Assembly (NCBI RefSeq): GCF_900156315.1 | Contig: NZ_FTNI01000003.1 | Location: 186,001-250,000, forward strand | Direction of reading: 5' to 3' | Length of the DNA stretch: 64,000 nt | DNA from: Microbispora rosea | Lineage (GTDB): Bacteria; Actinomycetota; Actinomycetes; Streptosporangiales; Streptosporangiaceae | In this document: one piece after another, positions 17,262-26,066 of the stretch | Position numbering within the stretch: position 1 is the stretch's first letter | How the letters are laid out: the number at the start of each line of letters is the position of its first letter | Notes under the pieces: model-generated | What the model saw: the letters and a program-made list of their open reading frames with translations, nothing else | Database searches by the model: none | Told to the model about the DNA's origin: nothing | Made by a program: the position numbers and the translations under genes

Positions 17262-17332
17262 GGTGGAGTGGCCGAGAGGCGAGGCAGCGGCCTGCAAAGC
17301 CGCGTACACGGGTTCAAATCCCGTCTCCACCT
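17262..17332 (+). tRNA. tRNA-Cys(GCA), copy 1
   Basis: A 71-base cloverleaf: acceptor GGTGGAG/CTCCACC, anticodon stem GCGGC/GCCGC around CTGCAAA (anticodon GCA), T loop TCAAATC. Identical to the copy at 49407. Confidence 0.95.
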
Positions 17333-17346
17333 CTTGGTTTGTCCAA

Positions 17347-17418
17347 GGGCGATTAGCTCAGCGGGAGAGCGCTTCCCTGACACGGAAGAGGTCACTGGTT
17401 CAATCCCAGTATCGCCCA
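17347..17418 (+). tRNA. tRNA-Val(GAC)
   Basis: A 72-base cloverleaf: acceptor GGGCGAT/ATCGCCC, anticodon stem CTTCC/GGAAG around CTGACAC (anticodon GAC, reading GUC/GUU). It differs from the tRNA-Val(CAC) at 7670 mainly in the anticodon arm. Confidence 0.95.
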
Positions 17419-17434
17419 CCACCAAGCAGCATCC

Positions 17435-17468
17435 GAAGGCCGGACCCGGAACCCCGGGACCGGCCTTC
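17435..17468 (+). terminator. Terminator of the Gly-Cys-Val tRNA cluster
   Basis: GAAGGCCGG pairs with CCGGCCTTC, with an inner CCCGG/CCGGG stem, 16 bases after tRNA-Val, followed by TTCG. One transcript for the three tRNAs is likely. Confidence 0.7.
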
Positions 17469-17595
17469 TTCGCGTCGCGGTAACCCCCTGCCGAAAGGCG
17501 GGGGCCTCCGTTCACACAGCCGGGCACGATCACGGATCGGACGGCGTCCGGCGGGGCCGGCGGATTCTGTCGGGACCGTCTGTGAGGATGCCGGC

Positions 17596-18054
17596 ATGCG
17601 CATCCGCATCGAGGCCGGCGATCTGCCCGGCCGCACATGCCCGCCCGGCGACGGGTTCCCGGGATACTCCGGCATCCACGTGGGCGTGCAGCGGCGGGAC
17701 CGCCCCGGCGAGATCATCGATCTCCACCCCGGTGACGCCGCGACGGCGCAGTGGACGCTCGACTGCACGGTGTCCACCACCGCCGGCGGTGCCGCGGACA
17801 TCCGCGGGCCGTATGTCCAGGGCAGGCCGGGCGGCCGATTCGTCTACCTGTGCTGGGGCACGCTCGACGTGGCCGGCGGCTTCACGGTGTTCCGCCGGGC
17901 CAAGCTCATGCTCGACCGGCTCGAACCGGATCTGCTCGCGGCGGCGATCGGCTCCGGCACGCTGGTCGGGCGGCTCGGGCTCACCGACGCGCAGGGGCGT
18001 CCCCTGTGCGCGGCCGTCAGACCCCCCGTCATCGCCTGGTCGCCCGGGCCGTAG
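17596..18054 (+). CDS. DUF5990-like hypothetical protein
   Basis: A 152-residue soluble protein starting MRIRIEAGDLPGRTC, with GIHVGVQRRDRPGEIIDLHPGD and RGPYVQGRPGGRFVYLCWG segments. This fits a small conserved actinobacterial beta-rich family that I recall as DUF5990; its role is unknown. GAGG lies about 7 bases before the ATG, while the longer in-frame extension would read through the tRNA genes. It is followed by a region of short direct repeats at 18055-18157. Confidence 0.75.
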   Translation: MRIRIEAGDLPGRTCPPGDGFPGYSGIHVGVQRRDRPGEIIDLHPGDAATAQWTLDCTVSTTAGGAADIRGPYVQGRPGGRFVYLCWGTLDVAGGFTVFRRAKLMLDRLEPDLLAAAIGSGTLVGRLGLTDAQGRPLCAAVRPPVIAWSPGP

Positions 18055-18157
18055 CGGGGCGAGGCCGGTGCGGGGCGAGGCCGGTGCGCCGATCCCACGG
18101 GGAAGTCCCCGCGCCGCCGCCGGGGATCGGCGGTGGCGGCCCGATCAGTCGGCCCGA

Positions 18158-18391
18158 TCAGTCGGCCCGGGCGGAGAGCTCGTCGAAGATCTCCAGCGCG
18201 GCCTGCCGGACGTCTGCGGGCGAGATGCCGTTCAAGGTGTTGCGGGCCTGATCGGCGTCACGGGTGGTGGCGAAGGTGATCGCGACGGACTTGGCGGCGG
18301 CGTGGCGCAGAGATCCGGTGGGCGCGCTGTCGGCCAGTGCCTCCGCGCTCGCGGCCAGGTCGAGGTTGTCTTTGCCGAACTGAGTGGTCAA
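18158..18391 (-). CDS. Small hypothetical protein (TTG start)
   Basis: A 77-residue, largely helical, soluble protein with a TTQFGKDNLDLAASAEALA N-terminus. AGGAG lies 6-7 bases upstream of the TTG at 18391, which decides the start; an ATG further up lacks a ribosome site. I do not recognise the family. No signal peptide, cysteines or membrane segment. It stands downstream of the two RlaP-like genes, about 100 bases away on the same strand, so cotranscription is possible. Confidence 0.65.
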   Translation of the reverse strand: MTTQFGKDNLDLAASAEALADSAPTGSLRHAAAKSVAITFATTRDADQARNTLNGISPADVRQAALEIFDELSARAD

Positions 18392-18494
18392 AGCGTTCTC
18401 CTGGGATGGTGGCGGTTGGCCCATTATCCGCGATAGCCCCCGTCTGTGGGGCGGCACCCCGCGTTGTTCGCGTGTCCCCGTCCTGTTTCACCGT

Positions 18495-19262
18495 TCAGTC
18501 CCCCGATGGACGCCCGGCGAGCCGGGTCCGTACGACGAGGTCGTGCAGGGCGTCGTGGGCCGACGGGGCGTCCGGCAGCGCGGAGGAGTCCCGGGCGTCC
18601 GCCAGGCGGGCGGTGAGCGCGTCGAGGTCGGCCGCGAGCCGTTCCCCGCCGGGCGCGCCGTCCGGCAGCCCGCCGTGCTCGGCCGCCCGCTTGGCCTCCA
18701 CCAGGCCGGGCAGGTACGGCGGCCCGCCGGCGAGGAGCAGGGTGAGGTCGGCGACGAGCTCGCCCGTACGCATGAGGTGGACGCCCGTCAGCAGCACCCG
18801 GAACGCGTAGAGCAGCGGCTTCAGCTCCCTCGTACGGTCGAACAGCCGCCGCTGGGTGCGCGCGAAACCGAGGTAGTGGTGGGCGTGGTGCCGGGTCAGG
18901 CAGCCCCGCGCGAGGGCGCGCATCTCCTCGTGCAGCGCAGAGGTGGTCACGACCAGCGGCGACAGGAGCTGCTCCAGCACATAGCCGTTGCGGCTCAGCA
19001 GCAGCCGGCAGAACTTGGCGAGGTCGTGGGTCACGAGGTCGACCTCCACCCCCTCGCGGATCCACGAGCGGGTCACGGTTTCCTCACCCGCACGCAGGCC
19101 GACGACCTCCTCGACCGGCAGCACGTGCACGCCCCGCAGGTCCACGTCCGAGTCCACGGAGGGGAACCCGTAGAGATGCGCGCCGCTCACGGTGGCGAAC
19201 GCGAGCGGGTGCCGCTCACCCGCGGCCACCTCGGGCAGCCAGGACGGCAGGACGGCGGTCAC
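18495..19262 (-). CDS. RlaP/YcgL-like nucleotidyltransferase (paralogue 1)
   Basis: A 255-residue protein of the predicted DNA polymerase beta-like nucleotidyltransferase group (PF10127-type). The active-site start GAHLYGFPSVDSDVDLRGV supplies the two metal-binding acids D39 and D41, and a third acid is likely in EGVEVDLVTHDL. The rest is helical, with HHAHHYLGFARTQ and the TGVHLMRTGEL motif shared with its neighbour. The family is named for a link to RNA repair ligases, but no ligase is nearby. It follows paralogue 2 by 52 bases, an apparent two-gene operon. Confidence 0.8.
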   Translation of the reverse strand: MTAVLPSWLPEVAAGERHPLAFATVSGAHLYGFPSVDSDVDLRGVHVLPVEEVVGLRAGEETVTRSWIREGVEVDLVTHDLAKFCRLLLSRNGYVLEQLLSPLVVTTSALHEEMRALARGCLTRHHAHHYLGFARTQRRLFDRTRELKPLLYAFRVLLTGVHLMRTGELVADLTLLLAGGPPYLPGLVEAKRAAEHGGLPDGAPGGERLAADLDALTARLADARDSSALPDAPSAHDALHDLVVRTRLAGRPSGD

Positions 19263-19314
19263 GGCGCCTCTCCTTCGATCACGGTCGTCGAGCCGGCCCG
19301 CGCACCTCGATCGG

Positions 19315-20010
19315 TCACAGAGCCCACCTCCGCACGTCGGTCAGGAACTCCTCGACGGCCGCCCGGTCCGGCCGTGCGGGCAGCGCGCGCCCGGCCCGCT
19401 CGTCGAGCTCCGCGAGCAGCCGCGCACGCCACGCCAGCACCTCGGGCCAGGGCGTCTCCCCCCGCCGTACGGCGAGCAGCCGATCGCGGTGGGCGCCCAC
19501 CTCGATGAGCGGCTCCCCGTGCCCGGCCAGGTGAACGGCGCCCAGCAGCAGCCGGATCATGTGCATGGCCATCTTCCACCGCCTGCCGTCGCCGCCCGGC
19601 CGGGGCGGGTCCTGCGGCCCGAGACGGCGGAACTGCCGTTCGGCCGAGCCCGCGAACGCCCGCTCCGCCTTCGCGGACAGGAACGCGGGGCGCAGCGCCA
19701 GCAGCCGCTCGCCCACCGGGGTGACGAGCTCCACCAGCGGCGACCACAGGCACTCCAGCACGGACGGATTGCCCTCGAGCGCGAGCACGCAGAACCGCTC
19801 GACCTCCCACGAGAACTGCTCGGGCAGCGGCCCCTCCACGTGATCGGGCGGCTTGTCGAGCCGCCAGAACATCGGGGTGGGCGTCACGAACACGCCTCGC
19901 CTGTCGACGTCCGACTCCTCGGTGTCCAGCCCGTACGCGCGCGAGCCGATCACGACCGACAGGACGGTGCCGCCGGGGGCCGTGAGGGTCGTGTCGCCGG
20001 ATCTTGTCAC
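19315..20010 (-). CDS. RlaP/YcgL-like nucleotidyltransferase (paralogue 2)
   Basis: A 231-residue protein with the same fold as its downstream neighbour: IGSRAYGLDTEESDVDRRGVF carries the D34/D36 pair, and LLGAVHLAGHGEPLIEVG matches the neighbour's C-terminal helical motif. Overall the two are clearly diverged, so this is an old duplication or a heteromeric pair rather than a recent copy. The GTG at 20010 was chosen because upstream in-frame sequence overlaps the divergent LLM gene. The substrate is unknown; nucleotidylation of RNA or protein is possible. Confidence 0.78.
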   Translation of the reverse strand: MTRSGDTTLTAPGGTVLSVVIGSRAYGLDTEESDVDRRGVFVTPTPMFWRLDKPPDHVEGPLPEQFSWEVERFCVLALEGNPSVLECLWSPLVELVTPVGERLLALRPAFLSAKAERAFAGSAERQFRRLGPQDPPRPGGDGRRWKMAMHMIRLLLGAVHLAGHGEPLIEVGAHRDRLLAVRRGETPWPEVLAWRARLLAELDERAGRALPARPDRAAVEEFLTDVRRWAL

Positions 20011-20053
20011 GAAGGTAGGCTCCCGGTCCGAGACGCGGAAAGGTAGCGATTTA

Positions 20054-21547
20054 ATGGCCGACTTCGGACATGAGCTGTGGTTCGGGGCGTTTCTCACGCC
20101 CGACGCGGCGGGGCACCACCGGATCGTCCGGCAGGCCGTGCTGGCCGACGATATCGGACTCGACATCGTCGGCATCCAGGACCACCCCTACCTGCCGGCG
20201 TTCCTCGACACCTGGACGCTGCTGTCCACGCTCGCGGGGCGCACCGAGCGGGTGCGGCTGTTCCCCGACGTGGTGAACCTGCCGCTGCGGCCGCCGGCGG
20301 TGCTCGCCAGGGCCGCCGCGTCCCTCGACATCCTGAGCGGGGGCCGGGTCGAGCTGGGCCTCGGCGCCGGGGCGTTCTGGGACGGCATCGCGGCCATGGG
20401 CGGCCCCCGCCACAGCCCCGGCGAGGCCGTGGACGCGCTGGAGGAGGCCATCGCGGTCCTCCGCGCGCTGTGGACGCCGGGCGACGAGGGCGTACGGCTC
20501 GACGGCAGGCACTACCGGTTGGAAGGCGCGCGGCCGGGGCCGTTTCCCCCGCACCCCATCGGGCTGTGGCTGGGCGCGTACAAGCGGCGCATGCTCGAAC
20601 TGACCGGGCGGCTCGGCGACGGGTGGGTGCCCTCCTCCGGGTACGCCGCGCCCGGCGAGCTGGGCGCGATGAGCGAGATCCTGAACGCCGCGGCCGAGCG
20701 GGCCGGGCGCGACCCCGCCGAGATCCGCCGCGTCTACAACATCGAGGGCCGGTTCTCCGGCGCCGCCGGAAAGGGGTTCCTGGACGGGCCGCCCGCCGTG
20801 TGGGCCGAGCAGCTCGCCGAGCTCGCGCTCGGCCACGGCATGAGCGTGTTCGTGCTGGCCGTGGACGACGACAGGGACCTCAAGGTCTTCGCCGAGGAGG
20901 TCGCCCCCGCCGTACGCGAGGCCGTGGCGCGGGAGCGCGCCCGGGGGCCGCTGCCGGACGCAGAGGGCCCGGCCGGGATCGCGCAAGCGGCACCGGCCAA
21001 GGCGGTGCTCGACGAGGCCACCCGGCCGCGGCTGCCCAAGCGGGACATCGCCGCGCTCCCGCCGCGCCAGCAGGCGAACGGCCGGCGGCTCGTGCTCATC
21101 CACGACCACCTGCGCCGGGAGCTGACCCAGATCAGGGACGCCCTGGAGCAGGTCGCCGCGGGACGCTCCGACGCCGCCGCGCTCCGCTCGATGATCAACG
21201 AGCTCACCATGCGGCAGAACTACTGGACGCTCGGCACGTTCTGCGCGTCGTACTGCCGTCTGCTGACCACCCACCACACGATCGAGGACGAGCACATGTT
21301 CCCGATGCTGGCGGCGGCGCAGGAGTCGCTGGCGCCGGTCGTGGCCCGCCTGGAGCAGGAGCACGAGGTCATCGCCGGGGTGCTGACGCAGCTGGACGCC
21401 GCCCTCGTCGCGATGATCGACGACCCGGACCGGCTTGACGGCGTGCGCGACCAGGTGGAGCTGCTGTCCGACGTGCTGCTGTCGCACCTGCGCTACGAGG
21501 AGGAGGAGCTCGTCGAGCCCATCGCCCGCCTCAACCTCGACATCTGA
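20054..21547 (+). CDS. LLM-class flavin/F420 oxidoreductase fused to a hemerythrin domain
   Basis: A 497-residue two-domain protein. Residues 1-290 form a luciferase-like TIM barrel of the F420/FMN-dependent class (GAFLTPDAAG, DHPYLPAFLDTWTLLSTLAGRT, ELGLGAGAFWDGIAAMGG, GDGWVPSSGYA). A linker (290-340) leads to a four-helix hemerythrin/HHE domain with likely iron ligands H350/H352, H407/H408/H414, H437, H478 and E482. The start lies downstream of GGTAG. A di-iron, O2- or NO-sensing domain joined to a deazaflavin oxidoreductase suggests oxidant-linked redox chemistry. The substrate is unknown. Confidence 0.85.
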   Translation: MADFGHELWFGAFLTPDAAGHHRIVRQAVLADDIGLDIVGIQDHPYLPAFLDTWTLLSTLAGRTERVRLFPDVVNLPLRPPAVLARAAASLDILSGGRVELGLGAGAFWDGIAAMGGPRHSPGEAVDALEEAIAVLRALWTPGDEGVRLDGRHYRLEGARPGPFPPHPIGLWLGAYKRRMLELTGRLGDGWVPSSGYAAPGELGAMSEILNAAAERAGRDPAEIRRVYNIEGRFSGAAGKGFLDGPPAVWAEQLAELALGHGMSVFVLAVDDDRDLKVFAEEVAPAVREAVARERARGPLPDAEGPAGIAQAAPAKAVLDEATRPRLPKRDIAALPPRQQANGRRLVLIHDHLRRELTQIRDALEQVAAGRSDAAALRSMINELTMRQNYWTLGTFCASYCRLLTTHHTIEDEHMFPMLAAAQESLAPVVARLEQEHEVIAGVLTQLDAALVAMIDDPDRLDGVRDQVELLSDVLLSHLRYEEEELVEPIARLNLDI

Positions 21548-21700
21548 GAACCCGGACATCTGGAACCTCTGGTCCTTGGCCGGTGCCGGCCGGGCTCGAC
21601 ACGGGTGTGTCGCCGGCCCGGCCAGGGTCCGGCGCAAGGTCCGGCCCGGGGTTGGGTGTGGTTCAGCCGGCCTTGACCAGCAGCCGGCGCGGCCGGTGGA

Positions 21701-22876
21701 TCAAGCCGTCGTCGGTCCACCGCACGCTCCCGGATCCTCCCGCGGGCGCAGCCGCGGCAGCCGCGTGACCAGGGCGCGGAACGCCTCCTGCAGTTCCATC
21801 CTGGCCAGGTTCGCCCCCAGGCAATAGTGGGGGCCGTGGCCGAACGCCAGGTGCGGGTCGGGGGCGGGCCCGGCGAATCTCCGGATGTCGAAGCGCCACG
21901 GATCGTCGAAGACCGAGGGATCGTGGTTGGCCGCCGCCGGGTTGGGCAGCACGACGGTCCCCGCGGGCACGGTGCCGGCAGACAGCTCGACGTCCTCCGT
22001 CACCCGCCGGAGCAGGCCGTTCCCTCCCGGCCCCTCGTGCCGAAGGATCTCCTCCACGGCGGCCTCGATCAGCTCGGGGCTCGCGGTCAGCTCCGCGTAC
22101 TGCCGGGGGTGACACAGCAGGCGGAACGCGCCCCGGATGATCATCGAGGCGGTCGTCTCGTGCCCCGCCATGATCAGCGTGAACACCATGTGGGTCAGCT
22201 CGTCCTCGCTCAGCGCGTCCTCTCCGTCGCGCGCCGCGACGAGCAGGTCGATGAGGTCGTCACCCGGCCTGGTCCGGTGCTCCGCGATCAGGTCCCGGGC
22301 GTACGCCATGAACGCGGCGAACCCCTCCGCCCTGGCTTCCGCGCTCAGCTCGGAGGAGGACAGGAACATCTCCGTCCAGCCGCGGAACTGCTCGAAGCGG
22401 TCCATCGGCACGCCGAGCACCTCGCAGATCACCCGGGCGGGCAGCGGCAGCGCGAAGTCGGCGACCACGTCGAACTCCTCCCCCGCCGCGTCGAGCAGCT
22501 CGGCCGCGATGGCCGCCGCGCGGGGGCGCCAGCGCTCGATGTGCCGGGGAGTGAACGTGCTCTGCAGGATGCGGCGATAGCGGGTGTGCTCGGGCGGATC
22601 CTGGTTGATCAGAGCCGCCGGGTCGTCGTCCAGGCCGGTGCCGCTGACCATCCTGGGCAGGTTCGCCGCGCGCAGGTTGCGGCTGCCCGCCGGGGACGTG
22701 AGCACGGTCCTGACGTCCTCATACCTGACGATCATCGGGGCCCGGTCCCCGCTCGGCATCGTGACCGGCTCCATGGGGGCTTGCGCGCACCTGCGGGCGA
22801 GATCGGGCGAGGGGGTTCCCAAGGGGCCGGGCGGAAGATCGGGCCAGGGCCATGTGGTGCCGGACTGCTCTGCCAT
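21701..22876 (-). CDS. Cytochrome P450
   Basis: A 391-residue soluble bacterial P450. The I-helix oxygen-binding motif AGHETTAS, the K-helix EEILRHEG and the heme-binding FGHGPHYCLG with axial C352 are all intact. The DPPEHTRYRR segment is typical of class I actinobacterial CYPs that need a separate ferredoxin; none is adjacent. The ATG at 22876 has GGGAGG 6 bases upstream; a longer in-frame form would add 60 unlikely residues. It converges with the LLM-hemerythrin gene. The substrate is unknown. Confidence 0.92.
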   Translation of the reverse strand: MAEQSGTTWPWPDLPPGPLGTPSPDLARRCAQAPMEPVTMPSGDRAPMIVRYEDVRTVLTSPAGSRNLRAANLPRMVSGTGLDDDPAALINQDPPEHTRYRRILQSTFTPRHIERWRPRAAAIAAELLDAAGEEFDVVADFALPLPARVICEVLGVPMDRFEQFRGWTEMFLSSSELSAEARAEGFAAFMAYARDLIAEHRTRPGDDLIDLLVAARDGEDALSEDELTHMVFTLIMAGHETTASMIIRGAFRLLCHPRQYAELTASPELIEAAVEEILRHEGPGGNGLLRRVTEDVELSAGTVPAGTVVLPNPAAANHDPSVFDDPWRFDIRRFAGPAPDPHLAFGHGPHYCLGANLARMELQEAFRALVTRLPRLRPREDPGACGGPTTA

Positions 22877-23079
22877 CGTCGCCTCCCGGCGATGCCTGTC
22901 CTCCACGCTGCCTGGAACGTACGCACCGGTCCCCGGCCGGTCAATGTCCCGCCGCGGCCACACTCTCGTTGGACCCGGGGCGACGGCGTGTTCACGGAGA
23001 GGCGTGTTTCGCACCAAAGGCCGACACGGTTCTGGGATGATCTCGAGGAAAACCATCGGACGTCGAGAGACCGTGACTG

Positions 23080-24336
23080 ATGCCCCCCATTGACCAAATC
23101 ACCGCCTTCGTATCGGCCAATCCGGTCGAGACGATCATCATCAGTGTCATCGCCCTGGTCTTACTGGTCCTTGCCTTCTTCGCCCTGCGCGCCCTGATCC
23201 GCCTCTTCCGCCGCTGGGCGACCGGCCGGCCCACCGAGGACGTTCTCACCATCGTCGCCGCCAGCATCGCCACGGGCGTCTCCGCCCAGGGCATGTGGCG
23301 CTTCTCCGGCGACGTCCTCGGGTTCGACGGGCCGCTGCGGCTCCTGCTGTTCGCCTTCATCGAGGTCGCCGTCATCACCAGCGCCGTACGGGCGCGCCGC
23401 AACATGCGGGAGAACTACTCGGCCGGCATCGACGGCCTGGCCGTGTGGGTGCTGACGTCCCTGTCGGCCGTCCTGTCGAGCATGGACGCCCGCAGCGTCG
23501 CCGAGGCCGTCTTCCGTCTCGCCGCCCCGCTCGTGGCCGCCTGGCTGTGGGAGCGCGGCATGGCCATCGAACGGGTCCGCATCACCGGCCGGGGCCGCAT
23601 CAACTGGCGGCTCACCCCGGAGCGCGTGCTGGTCCGGATCGGCCTCGCCGAGGCGAGCGACCGTACGGCGAGCGAGGTGGACGCCCACCGCAGGCTGACC
23701 AGGGTGGCGCTGGCCGCCAAGCGGGTCCGCGCGCTGCGCGAGGCCGGGGTGTCCGGGCGCAAGCTGCGCGTCGCGATGGCCAAGCTCGACAAGGCGATGG
23801 ACCAGGCCGTGGAGTTCACCGGCCTGGCCGTGGACGAGAAGCGGCAGGAGGCCCTGCTGTCCCAGATCGGCGCGCTCTACAACACCTCCGCGCTGATCGA
23901 CCTCGCCCCGCCGGTCCCCTGGGCGCCCGAGCCCGAGCAGCCCGCTCCCGCGGCGCTGCCCGCCCCCACCATCGCCGAACTGATCGACGACGAGGAGGAG
24001 GACGTCCCGGCCGAGCCGGCGCCGCCCGTCGTCGACACCGCGCAGCGCGCGGCCCAGCTCCGTGCGGCCCGGCAGTACTGGGACCAGCAGATCGCACGCA
24101 AGTACGTCCCCCGGGCCGCCGACATCGCCCAGGAGGTGGGCATCCCGCTCCTCGTGGCGAAGGAGTGGCGGGCGCTGTGGAAGCTCGAACCCCAGGCGTA
24201 CGCGCTGATCGAGGCGGCGTTCCGGGAGCACGGGATCGTCGACACCGGCACCTTCCCTGCCATCGAGGTGCCCGAGCGCGAGCGCGTGCTCGTCGTGAAC
24301 GGCTCCGCCACGGGGGCGTCCGCGCACGACTCCTGA
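23080..24336 (+). CDS. Membrane protein with cytoplasmic helical tail (DUF2637/SpdB-like layout)
   Basis: A 418-residue protein. Hydrophobic segments lie near residues 17-40, 53-72, 84-105, 112-135 and 140-160. They are followed by a basic, helix-rich region (RITGRGRINWRLTPERVLVRIG to about 280), a Pro/Glu-rich linker (285-320) and a C-terminal helical unit (QYWDQQIARKYVPRAADIAQEVGIPLLVAKEWRALW) that could be a helix-turn-helix. Membrane helices followed by an Arg-rich tail recall the DUF2637/SpdB proteins of actinomycete conjugative elements. The match is by layout only; no other transfer gene is seen. Function unknown. Confidence 0.6.
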   Translation: MPPIDQITAFVSANPVETIIISVIALVLLVLAFFALRALIRLFRRWATGRPTEDVLTIVAASIATGVSAQGMWRFSGDVLGFDGPLRLLLFAFIEVAVITSAVRARRNMRENYSAGIDGLAVWVLTSLSAVLSSMDARSVAEAVFRLAAPLVAAWLWERGMAIERVRITGRGRINWRLTPERVLVRIGLAEASDRTASEVDAHRRLTRVALAAKRVRALREAGVSGRKLRVAMAKLDKAMDQAVEFTGLAVDEKRQEALLSQIGALYNTSALIDLAPPVPWAPEPEQPAPAALPAPTIAELIDDEEEDVPAEPAPPVVDTAQRAAQLRAARQYWDQQIARKYVPRAADIAQEVGIPLLVAKEWRALWKLEPQAYALIEAAFREHGIVDTGTFPAIEVPERERVLVVNGSATGASAHDS

Positions 24337-24687
24337 CGGAAGCCTGCCCGGCTCCATTCACGGCGACGGGGCGGCGGGACCGGACGAACCGGTCCCGCCG
24401 CCCCGTCGCTTTCCCGCCCTCGCCCCGGCGGTCACCCCCGGCCGCCGTTTCCCCATCGTCCCGCGCGGCACCCGGCTGCCCGCCGCCTGCCGCCGCGCGT
24501 ACCCGGGTTCCGCGATGCCGCTCCACAAGCGTCGGCAAAGGTTGCGACCAGAGTTCCCGCGCTGGTGCGACGCATCGTGCGGGCCGGGGAGTGGACGAGG
24601 AGAGGCGAGGCGATCCGTCCTCTCGCCGAGCTCGGCCTGCTTCCTTTCCTGCGACTGCCCGCGTTTCCGCACCCGGTAGGGAGCAGC
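24337..24687. other. Gap holding a strong terminator and the broken MFS gene's promoter
   Basis: Apart from the hairpin at 24364-24408, I see no gene here. An in-frame extension upstream of the MFS start reads to 24565 but has no ribosome site. Confidence 0.4.
24364..24408 (+). terminator. Very long perfect hairpin terminator
   Basis: A 20-bp perfect GC-rich stem with a 5-base loop (ACGAA), followed by CTTTCCC, 27 bases after the stop of the membrane protein gene. Confidence 0.8.
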
Positions 24688-26018
24688 ATGTCCGGACAAC
24701 CCGGAGGTCTGGTGCGTGCGGCGGTCGCCTGGGCCGCGCGGTGGCTGACCGGTGCCGTGGGAGGCCCGGCGCGCTTCCAGATCATCGCCGTCCTCGCCTG
24801 CGTGCTGGCGCTCGACGCGGCGGACAAGGGAACCGTGGGAGCGGTGGCGGTGGAGCTCAAGGAGAGTCTGGGCGTCAGCAACACCGAGCTCGGTTCCCTG
24901 ACCGCGGTGTCGTCGGCCTCGGCCGCCTTGGCCGTCATACCCGTGGGCGTGCTGACCGACCGGGTGCGGCGGGTCAGGCTCCTGACCGCCGGCGTCGTGC
25001 TGTGGGTGCTGGCGATGCTCGCGGGCGGCCTGGCGGATTCCTACCAGTGGCTCCTGCTGTCGCGGCTGGCGCTCGGCGCCGTGTCGGCCACGGCCGGACC
25101 CACGCTCAGCTCCCTCATCGGCGACTTCTTCCCCCCGGGCGAACGAGCCCGGGTCTACGGGTTCATCCTCAGCGGAGAGATGCTCGGCGTCGGATTCGGC
25201 CTGCTCGTGGGCGGCAATCTGGCGCACCTGCTGTCATGGCGTGCCGCGTTCTTCCTGCTCGCGCTGTTCGGGACGCTCCTCACTTTCGTGATCGCGCGTA
25301 AGCTTCCCGAGCCGGCGCGCGGCGGCCAGGGGCGGCCGCGCCCGGTGGGGCGGCCGCGCCCGGTGGGGCGGGGCGGCGGCGCACGAACGTCGTGTTGATC
25401 AGCGCGTCCGCGGTCGGATACTTCTTCTTCGCCGGCTTGCGAAGCTTCGGCGTGCTCTTCCTCGACCGGCAGTACGGTCTCGCCGCGGCGGCGGTCACGG
25501 GCCCGGCCGTGCTCGTCGGTCTCGGCGCCCTGGCGGGTGTCCTCAGCGGTGGGCGGATCGCCGACCACCTGATTCGACGTGGTCGTCTCAGCGCACGGAT
25601 GACCGTTCCCGCGGTCGCCTACCTCACCACCGCCGTGTTCTTCGTCCCGGCTCTGCTGACGACGTCGACGGCGACGGCGTTGCCTTTCTTCCTCGTCGCC
25701 GCCGCGTCCCTCGCCGCCGCCAATCCCCCGCTGGACGCCGCGCGCCTCGACGTCGTCCACTTCCGGCTCTGGGGACGCGCGGAAAGCATACGTACGTTCC
25801 TACGGATGGGCGCGGAGGCGGCCGCCCCCGTGACCTTCGGATTCCTGGCCGACCTCCTCGGCTCGGGCGGCGCCGGGGGCGCGCAGGGCCTGCAGTACGC
25901 ATTTCTGATCATGCTCGCTCCCCTGATGGCGAACGCGATCATCCTGCTCCACGGCAGGCGCTCCTACCCTCGCGACGTCGCCACGGCGACCGCCTCCGAG
26001 AGGCCTCGCGTGCGGTGA
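24688..26018 (+). pseudogene. MFS transporter split by a frameshift
   Basis: Two adjacent frames together make one about 12-helix MFS protein. Frame one (24688-25398) gives helices 1-6 with DRVRRVRLLTAG and the GDFFPPGERARVYGF motif, then ends in low-complexity RPRPVGRPRPVGRGGG. The second half continues in the -1 frame with TNVVLISASAVGYFFFAGLRSFGVLFL, the normal start of helix 7, to 26018. The break lies in the central loop, right after a perfect 18-bp tandem duplication (25333-25368). The GTG at 25392 could restart the second half, so two half-proteins are possible. GGGAG precedes the ATG at 24688. Confidence 0.75.
25333..25368 (+). repeat. 18-bp perfect tandem duplication at the frameshift site
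   Basis: CGGCCGCGCCCGGTGGGG occurs twice in tandem. It encodes RPRPVG twice and does not itself change frame, but it marks slippage-prone DNA where the neighbouring frame change occurred. Confidence 0.9.
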
Positions 26019-26022
26019 CCCG

Positions 26023-26053
26023 TCCCGGCGGGAGAGCCGGCATCCCGCCGGGA
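26023..26053. terminator. Bidirectional hairpin between convergent genes
   Basis: TCCCGGCGGGA pairs perfectly with TCCCGCCGGGA across a 9-base loop, between the stops of the MFS pseudogene and the acetyltransferase. Confidence 0.65.
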
Positions 26054-26066
26054 ACGGCCGGCCTGC

